A program made the position numbers and the translations under genes. A stretch of 64,000 bases of DNA, from the NCBI RefSeq assembly GCF_051535215.1, contig NZ_JBPPLY010000008.1, forward strand, positions 1-64,000, read 5' to 3'. The notes beneath the pieces are model-generated. The model searched no databases and had not been told where the DNA came from. It was given only the letters and a program-made list of their open reading frames with translations. This stretch comes from Nitrobacter sp051535215 (GTDB taxonomy: Bacteria > Pseudomonadota > Alphaproteobacteria > Rhizobiales > Xanthobacteraceae). Below, one piece after another: positions 63,738 through 64,000 of this stretch. Within the stretch, counting starts at the first letter, position 1, and each line of letters opens with the position of its first letter.

Positions 63738-64000
63738 ATGAACCTTCGATCTGCTGGCGTGGCGGTGTTGATACTCACGATGCTGCCGGCGATGGCGCCG
63801 GCGGCTGCATCGGCCGCGACGGAAAAGGGCAGCGCGCGGATCGCGCTCGTGATCGGCAACGCCAGCTATCCCGATAGCGAAACGCCGCTCAAGGAGCCGA
63901 TCAATGATGTCCGCGACGTTGCCGACGAACTCAAGCATGACGGGTTCGATGTCGAGACCGGCGAGAATTTGACCGGCGAAGCCATGCGCCACGCGCTTCA
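63738..64000 (+). CDS. Caspase-like (peptidase C14) protein, 3' end missing
   Basis: The start of an exported protein, cut by the window edge after about 87 residues. A signal peptide (VAVLILTMLPAMAPAAASA) is followed by RIALVIGNASYPDSETPL and DVADELKHDGFDVETGENL, the first strands of the p20 caspase/metacaspase fold. The catalytic His and Cys lie beyond the edge, so activity cannot be judged. Bacterial members of this type are secreted and often fused to repeat or SEL1 domains. The substrate is unknown. Confidence 0.8.
   Translation, partial: MNLRSAGVAVLILTMLPAMAPAAASAATEKGSARIALVIGNASYPDSETPLKEPINDVRDVADELKHDGFDVETGENLTGEAMRHAL

Overview
The window is a 64 kb stretch of GC-rich alphaproteobacterial chromosome. 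The gene families point to the Bradyrhizobium/Rhodopseudomonas/Nitrobacter/Afipia group: a membrane-anchored CycM-type cytochrome c beside kdsB-pheA, a Flp/Tad pilus locus with Caulobacter-style cpa gene order, a yej operon with two binding proteins, EcfG-type promoter boxes and several dispersed palindromic repeats of the kind common in that group. I cannot fix the genus from sequence alone. I found no rRNA, tRNA, CRISPR array, prophage or insertion sequence. I also recognised no dedicated DNA-binding regulator gene, so regulation has to be read from sites.

Layout. 1-1.0 kb: end of an exported helix-hairpin-helix protein and an unknown membrane protein. 1.0-3.5 kb: ispZ-ftsY on the minus strand and an RluA-type pseudouridine synthase that appears to carry a 108-bp palindromic repeat in frame. 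3.9-6.5 kb: a cold-shock-like group (RhlE-type helicase, second IF-1, CspA). 6.5-18.9 kb: Tad pilus locus, with two TadE-like pseudopilins and a stand-alone secretin N-domain protein on the minus strand, pilA-cpaABCDEF-tadBC on the plus strand, and tadD facing them. 19.0-21.2 kb: leucyl aminopeptidase and NlpC/P60 hydrolase, overlapping. 21.4-29.1 kb: yejA-yejA-yejB-yejE-yejF peptide importer. 29.4-31.8 kb: cycM, kdsB, pheA. 31.9-37.6 kb: an AT-rich scar with a gene remnant, then metF, metH and a one-domain PAS protein. 37.6-40.6 kb: exported beta-carbonic anhydrase, glpK and a CusF-like small protein. 40.7-49.1 kb: thiolase and a multifunctional beta-oxidation protein, divergent from livGFHMK. 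49.2-50.8 kb: an exported lysozyme-like protein and a small unknown protein. 51.1-55.3 kb: LolD-like ATPase, FtsX-like permease and AttH/CrtC-like lipocalin. 55.5-56.5 kb: an unknown membrane-anchored protein. 56.8-62.5 kb: trehalose operon MFS-otsB-GH15-otsA. 62.9-64 kb: an OmpA-domain protein and the start of a caspase-like protein.

How the genes fit together. The tad genes encode a full Flp pilus machine: pilin, prepilin peptidase, secretin, ATPases, inner-membrane platform, pilotin-like lipoproteins and pseudopilins. CtrA-like TTAACC half-sites lie in its intergenic regions. The trehalose operon has two close matches to the general-stress EcfG promoter (GGAAC-N16-CGTT). One is ahead of the MFS-otsB-GH15 genes and one directly ahead of otsA, and the second decides between otsA start codons. 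MetF supplies methyl-THF to MetH. The fad and liv genes diverge from one control region holding a 10-bp palindrome, which suggests uptake and oxidation of an acyl or dicarboxylic substrate.

The best leads for new biology are the in-frame repeat peptide in the pseudouridine synthase, the stress-controlled trehalose operon that contains its own GH15 hydrolase, the lipocalin export cluster and the scar in front of metF.
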